Shown: positions 60,940 to 64,000 of the stretch, piece by piece
Layout: every line of letters starts with the position of its first letter
Numbering within the stretch: the stretch's first letter is position 1
NCBI GenBank assembly: GCA_903845115.1
Contig: CAIMWE010000253.1
Location: 1-64,000 of the forward strand
Source of the DNA: an uncultured Acidobacteriota bacterium
Lineage (GTDB): Bacteria; Acidobacteriota; Thermoanaerobaculia; UBA5066
Length of the DNA: 64,000 bases
Reading direction: 5' to 3'
The notes under the pieces: generated by a model
What the model was told of the DNA's origin: nothing
The model's input: only the letters and a program-made list of their open reading frames with translations
Databases searched by the model: none
Translations under genes and position numbers: made by a program

Positions 60940-61454
60940 TCCGACTTCGGGATCGCTCCGATCTCCAGGAACATCGCCGTCGGTTCCGGCCGGTCGCCAA
61001 GGTGGCCCGCCTCGGCATCGATCGGCATGAACCCGTACTGTTCGTAGAAAGCCACCGCCTCCTGCTTGGCATCCACGACGACGCCGACGCAGCCGAGGAG
61101 GGCGCCCATCTCGTGCGCGAGAAGGAACACGAAGCGAAGGAGGGCCGAGCCCACCCCCTGTCCTTTCACCGATTCCGCGACTGCGAGCCGGGCGAGGCGC
61201 AGGACCGGCAGCGGGTAGGCCGGCAACCTCTTCCGGGCCGCGGGAGAGAGCATCGACGTCTCGAGCGACGCCGCCGTCACGGTGACGAACCCGGGAATCG
61301 CGGTGCCGTCGACTGCGACGTAGGTCACTCCGATGTAGTGACGAAACTGGTTCTGGCCCGCGAAACGCTGGAAGAACCGGTCCAGGTCGATGTTCCCGGA
61401 CCGGAACGTCGAACGGTCGTCGCCCGGCGCCAGGGCCCGAATGATCAACGCCAT
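60918..61454 (-). CDS. GNAT acetyltransferase toxin (TacT/AtaT-like)
   Basis: A 178-residue GNAT protein: ALAPGDDRSTFRSGNIDLDRFFQRFA is the N-terminus seen in tRNA-acetylating toxins (residues near 8-33), and VAESVKGQGVGSALLRF carries the acetyl-CoA loop (Q-x-x-G-x-G/A) with FYEQYGF after it. Such toxins acetylate the amino group of charged tRNAs and stop translation. The partner RHH gene starts upstream with 6 bases between. The last 6 codons lie in the left 42-base repeat. Confidence 0.85.
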   Translation of the reverse strand: MALIIRALAPGDDRSTFRSGNIDLDRFFQRFAGQNQFRHYIGVTYVAVDGTAIPGFVTVTAASLETSMLSPAARKRLPAYPLPVLRLARLAVAESVKGQGVGSALLRFVFLLAHEMGALLGCVGVVVDAKQEAVAFYEQYGFMPIDAEAGHLGDRPEPTAMFLEIGAIPKSDGARSVG

Positions 61455-61460
61455 TCCGAC

Positions 61461-61742
61461 TCAGATCCCGGGGGAAGCCTTCATCAGTCGCCGCATCGCC
61501 GCCGTTGGCCGCCGGGGATGAAGGACGCGCTCGGCGGCCTTCGAGAACGACGCCGACGTCAGGACGAGCCTGACCGGGACCACGACGTCGGCCGGGATCT
61601 CCCGGAGGGCCTGGAGATGATGGAGAAGAGCGTCCTCGATGACGTACCCCTTCTTCAGCCCTCTGGCATCGGCGAAGCGCTCCAGTTCGTCCTTCGTGGT
61701 CGGCGAGATGTGGGCGGAGATCTGAACGGTGGACACGGTCAC
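61461..61742 (-). CDS. Ribbon-helix-helix antitoxin
   Basis: A 93-residue protein starting at GTG 61742. VQISAHISPTTKDELERFAD and KKGYVIEDALLHHLQAL form an Arc-type ribbon-helix-helix; the C-terminus (PRRPTAAMRRLMKASPG) would wrap the toxin. It is the antitoxin of the GNAT gene behind it. TTGACC-17-TACATT on the minus strand is its promoter. Confidence 0.85.
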   Translation of the reverse strand: MTVSTVQISAHISPTTKDELERFADARGLKKGYVIEDALLHHLQALREIPADVVVPVRLVLTSASFSKAAERVLHPRRPTAAMRRLMKASPGI

Positions 61743-61753
61743 CTCTCTACCAA

Positions 61754-61782
61754 AATGTAGATGATCGGCACGCCGCGGTCAA
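61754..61782 (-). promoter_or_regulatory. Promoter of the RHH-GNAT operon
   Basis: On the minus strand TTGACC (61782-61777), 17 bases, TACATT (61759-61754). The -10 ends 11 bases before the GTG at 61742. Confidence 0.65.
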
Positions 61783-61903
61783 GAATGGGGAGAAGAGTTC
61801 GCTCCCTCGCCGACCGCCGCGAGGTCCGGCCCTTTCCAGTACGACTCGACCCACCGCATCCGGCGATCCTTCCACGACTCGGCCGGCCGGCTCCAGTGCC
61901 CAC
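61779..61903 (-). pseudogene. Possible C-terminal protein fragment
   Basis: The minus frame reads GHWSRPAESWKDRRMRWVES, YWKGPDLAAVGEGANSSP and then a stop at 61779. Trp/Arg/Tyr-rich content looks like real protein, not random GC-rich frame. It begins abruptly at the right 42-base repeat, so it may be the distal end of a gene cut by the element. No family recognised. Confidence 0.3.
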
Positions 61904-61945
61904 GGCCCACGCACCCGTAACCTACAACCTAAAGACCTGACCCCA
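61904..61945 (+). repeat. 42-base direct repeat, right copy
   Basis: Direct repeat of 60898-60939 with four mismatches. It ends at CCCCA just where the A-run of the radical SAM terminator begins. Confidence 0.85.
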
Positions 61946-61976
61946 AAAAAAGAGAGCCGCCCGATCGCGGGCGGCT
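61944..61976 (-). terminator. Rho-independent terminator of the radical SAM gene
   Basis: AGCCGCCCG (61955-61963), loop atcg, CGGGCGGCT (61968-61976). On the minus strand the stem is followed by CTCTTTTTTT, a proper U-run. It lies about 80 bases after the stop at 62057. Confidence 0.85.
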
Positions 61977-62056
61977 TAGGAGGAGAGGTTGGAGTGTGCG
62001 CTGTCCGAGGGGAGAAGCACGGTCCGTGCCAGGCCCTTTCGCGCCATTTTGACCTC

Positions 62057-63328
62057 TCAGGGGGCCGGTTGGTCGCCCGGGACGACGGCGGGCCGCTTCC
62101 ACGCGCCGTAGACCCAGCTCCCGCAGCAGCGGCTGCAGATCGGGAGCGGCTCCTTCGCGAGCTTCCTCCGGAAGCGCTCGGCCCGCTCCCCGGTCCAGAC
62201 CTCCCGGAACGAGGTCTCGAGGACGCTGCCGAGGAAGTAGTCGGGGAAGTCCCCGCAGAAGCAGACCTGCCCGTCCGGCTCGACCTGGGCGAAGTACCAG
62301 GCCACCGGGCAGAGGTCGTGGCCGAAGGTCTTCTCCGGCTCGGCGAAGTAGCCGGGAACCCCCGCCGCGGGGACGTCCGGGACGAAGGAGATCCAGGGGC
62401 GGCCGAGCGTGGCGTCGACGAACCGCTTCTTCCGGGCCCGCCCGAGCAGCTTCGCGAGGCCCAGGAGCTGCTCCCGGCGGACCGCGGCAAAGTCGGCCCC
62501 CTCGAACGAGAAGCCCCTCCACGACTCGCCGGAAACCCCGAATTCCCTCCTCATCACCTCCTCGTACTCGGCCCCGGCCTCCTTTCCGACGAACCAGCGG
62601 AGGCCGACGTTGATCGTGTCGAGGGGTAGCTCGCGGAGCGCCTCGAGGGCCGGCCCCGCGTCCGGGAGGTTCAGCTCGGTCACCGGGAAGATCGCGAGGA
62701 GCATCGGGACCGCCGAACCCGCCCGGTCACGCTCCCTGGCCAGGGCCCGGACCCCGGCGGCGACCCGGGCGAAGCTCCCCTCGCGCCCCCGGATCCGGTC
62801 GTGGACGCCGGGCGGCCCGTCGATCGACACGGCGATCGCGTCGATCCCCGATTCGGCCAGCGGCCGGGCCATCTCCTCCAGATCCCAGCCGTTCGTGATC
62901 ATGGTGCAGGTCAGGCCGCGCTTCTTGACCTCCCGGATCAGCGGCACGAGGCCGGGGTACAGGAGAGGCTCCCCCCCGTAGATGCTGACGATCGGGGACC
63001 ACGCCGCGATCTCGTCGAGGAGCCGCGTCCACGAGGGAAGGCCCATCTGCCGCTGCCGCCCCACCAGCTCGCGGACCCGGCTCCGTTCCTCGCGGCCGTC
63101 GGTCGCCTCGTCCCCCTCGCCGGGCCGGTAGATGCCGGTCTCGCCCCACTGCCCGCACATCCGGCACCGCAGGTTGCAGACGTTCGTGACCTTGAGCTGG
63201 ACGAACGTCGGCATCGGCAGCGGCCCGGCCCCGTCCAGATGGCGCGTCACCTCGCCGCGGCCTCGGCTCATCCGGCCGAGGTGGCGGCGCGCGAAGGAGG
63301 CCAGCTTCAGGCCCCGGAGGAAGCTCAT
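62057..63328 (-). CDS. Radical SAM/SPASM protein
   Basis: A 423-residue enzyme. The radical SAM cluster is CNLRCRMC (Cys 51, 55 and 58), then SIYGGEPLLYP, ITNGW and VSIDGPPGVHDRIRG. The C-terminal part (about 345-410) has Cys-rich DLCPVAWYFAQVEPDG, QVCFCGDFPDY and PICSRCCGSW, a SPASM-type auxiliary cluster with a slightly unusual spacing. SPASM proteins modify peptides or bind a second cofactor; no precursor peptide is visible nearby. It has its own terminator and lies 31 bases after the sulfoxide reductase gene. Confidence 0.88.
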   Translation of the reverse strand: MSFLRGLKLASFARRHLGRMSRGRGEVTRHLDGAGPLPMPTFVQLKVTNVCNLRCRMCGQWGETGIYRPGEGDEATDGREERSRVRELVGRQRQMGLPSWTRLLDEIAAWSPIVSIYGGEPLLYPGLVPLIREVKKRGLTCTMITNGWDLEEMARPLAESGIDAIAVSIDGPPGVHDRIRGREGSFARVAAGVRALARERDRAGSAVPMLLAIFPVTELNLPDAGPALEALRELPLDTINVGLRWFVGKEAGAEYEEVMRREFGVSGESWRGFSFEGADFAAVRREQLLGLAKLLGRARKKRFVDATLGRPWISFVPDVPAAGVPGYFAEPEKTFGHDLCPVAWYFAQVEPDGQVCFCGDFPDYFLGSVLETSFREVWTGERAERFRRKLAKEPLPICSRCCGSWVYGAWKRPAVVPGDQPAP

Positions 63329-63359
63329 CGGGCCGGAACCGTCGCCGCGCCCGCCCTCT

Positions 63360-64000
63360 TCACCAGGGGTCCTTCACGTGGCAGGCGGCCCCGTTCTTCG
63401 CGAGGTACTCCTGGTGGTATTCCTCCGCGGGCCAGAACTCCTTCAGCGGCTCGACCCGGGTGACGATCGCCTTCGTCCCGTACTTCTTCGCCGCCTCCAT
63501 CTCCCGGATGATCTCCCGCGCTTCCTTCGCCTGCTCCTCGCCCGTCGTCCAGATTCCCGACCGGTACTGATCGCCCCGGTCCGGTCCCTGCCGGTCGAGC
63601 TGGGTCGGGTCGTGCATGGCGAAGAAGGCCTCGAGCAGGCGGCGGTAGGGGATCCGCTGCGGGTCGAAGACGACCTTCACCGTCTCGGCGTGGCCCGTCT
63701 CCCCGCCGCAGACCTGCTCGTAGGTGGCGTGCTCGACGTGCCCTTGCGCATAGCCGCTGACCGCGAGGACGACTCCCGGCCCCCGCGAAAAGTAGTGCTG
63801 GACGCCCCAGAAGCACCCTCCCGCGAAGTAGGCCGTCTCGAGCTTTGCCGGCTGGCTCTCGGGCGGCAGCGGCTGTCCGGCCTCGACGAACTTCAGCGAC
63901 GCCGAGTTGAGGCAGTGGCGCTCGTTCGTGGGCTTCGGCCCGTCGTCGAAGACGTGCCCCAGGTGCGCCCCGCACCGGGCGCAGCTGATCTCCGTCCGGG
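63360..64000 (-). CDS. msrAB: Bifunctional methionine sulfoxide reductase MsrB-MsrA (5' end outside window)
   Basis: At least 213 residues; the start is beyond 64000. The first visible part is the end of an MsrB domain: [18 protein letters not shown] (zinc CxxC) and the catalytic Cys in [15 protein letters not shown] 20-residue linker follows and then Msr[15 protein letters not shown] (catalytic Cys), [28 protein letters not shown] and YHQEYLAKN. The B-then-A order reverses the more common A-then-B fusion. MsrA reduces the S form and MsrB the R form of methionine sulfoxide. No signal peptide can be judged because the start is missing. Confidence 0.92.
   Translation of the reverse strand, partial: RTEISCARCGAHLGHVFDDGPKPTNERHCLNSASLKFVEAGQPLPPESQPAKLETAYFAGGCFWGVQHYFSRGPGVVLAVSGYAQGHVEHATYEQVCGGETGHAETVKVVFDPQRIPYRRLLEAFFAMHDPTQLDRQGPDRGDQYRSGIWTTGEEQAKEAREIIREMEAAKKYGTKAIVTRVEPLKEFWPAEEYHQEYLAKNGAACHVKDPW

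Larger units (their letters stand above)
61743..62056. other. Region between the RHH antitoxin and the radical SAM gene
   Basis: A 314-base stretch. It contains the antitoxin promoter (61754-61782), a coding-like minus-strand fragment (61779-61903), the right 42-base repeat (61904-61945) and the terminator of the radical SAM gene (61944-61976). The last 80 bases before the gene stop show nothing else. Confidence 0.6.

Noticed and set aside
60898-61945. Integron cassettes with attC sites
   Set aside because: The repeats are direct, 42 bases, without the imperfect inverted-repeat structure and GTTRRRY core of attC, and no integron integrase is seen.

Overview
The window is GC-rich (roughly 70% by eye), densely coded bacterial chromosome from a Gram-negative cell. 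Evidence for the outer membrane is a patatin/Omp85-barrel protein, a heptosyltransferase-type GT9 enzyme, a SPOR protein and an AmiC-type amidase. The pilB-pilT-pilC-pilS-pilR order, many BNR/VPS10-like secreted proteins, Tat-type collagen-like protein and Pro/Ala-rich lipoproteins resemble Acidobacteriota (Thermoanaerobaculia-like) or neighbouring phyla. That placement is an inference from gene content; no rRNA gene is present to test it.

Layout. 1-11.9 kb: patatin-type Vd autotransporter, amino-acid permease, HAD hydrolase and SDR, moaD-moaE, a VOC protein with a long Lys/Ala coiled coil, 2-amino-3-ketobutyrate CoA ligase, a small AKPA-repeat secreted protein, HNH nuclease, GT9 transferase and a DUF3108 protein. 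12-19.7 kb: type IV pilus motor and control operon (pilB, pilT, pilC, pilS, pilR) with a coupled DUF192 lipoprotein. 19.7-24 kb: BNR protein, FmdB zinc ribbon, DUF4388 protein, moeA. 24.2-31.4 kb: a surface-glycoprotein-like island with a Tat-signal collagen-like protein, a DUF7933-like protein with a VPTLS sorting tail, a tiny Tat-like ORF and three large multi-domain glycosyltransferase-type proteins. 31.4-38.4 kb: DinB with histone-H1-like tail, SDRs, malQ, RluA, MFS, VIT1/CCC1. 38.4-39 kb: a 578-base intergenic region packed with structured repeats. 39-42.2 kb: amidase, MamK-like actin and SPOR protein in one operon. 42.2-46 kb: small metabolic and hypothetical genes. 46.2-48.6 kb: a degenerate HD-GYP regulator and an NtrC-family activator. 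48.7-55.4 kb: an unusual four-gene operon (MFS, kinase-like + cyclic-nucleotide-binding, zinc ribbon + kinase-like, and a 1069-residue FHA/CNB/AAA/[4Fe-4S] membrane fusion). 55.4-59.7 kb: zinc ribbon/PEGA-like protein and a 1059-residue VPS10-like protein. 59.9-62 kb: a small accessory patch with higBA, a frameshifted tyrosine recombinase remnant, and a GNAT/RHH toxin-antitoxin pair bracketed by 42-bp direct repeats. 62-64 kb: radical SAM/SPASM protein and a bifunctional methionine sulfoxide reductase cut by the window edge.

The strongest candidates for undescribed biology are the 48.7-55.4 kb signalling/redox operon, the amidase-actin-SPOR operon, and the collagen-like protein with adjacent glycosyltransferases. 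At the DNA level, the notable signals are a dispersed hairpin repeat (one copy near 8.7-8.8 kb, another with a four-fold tandem expansion near 38.4-38.7 kb) and a recurring -10 hexamer placed only 6-8 bases before start codons, suggesting leaderless transcripts.
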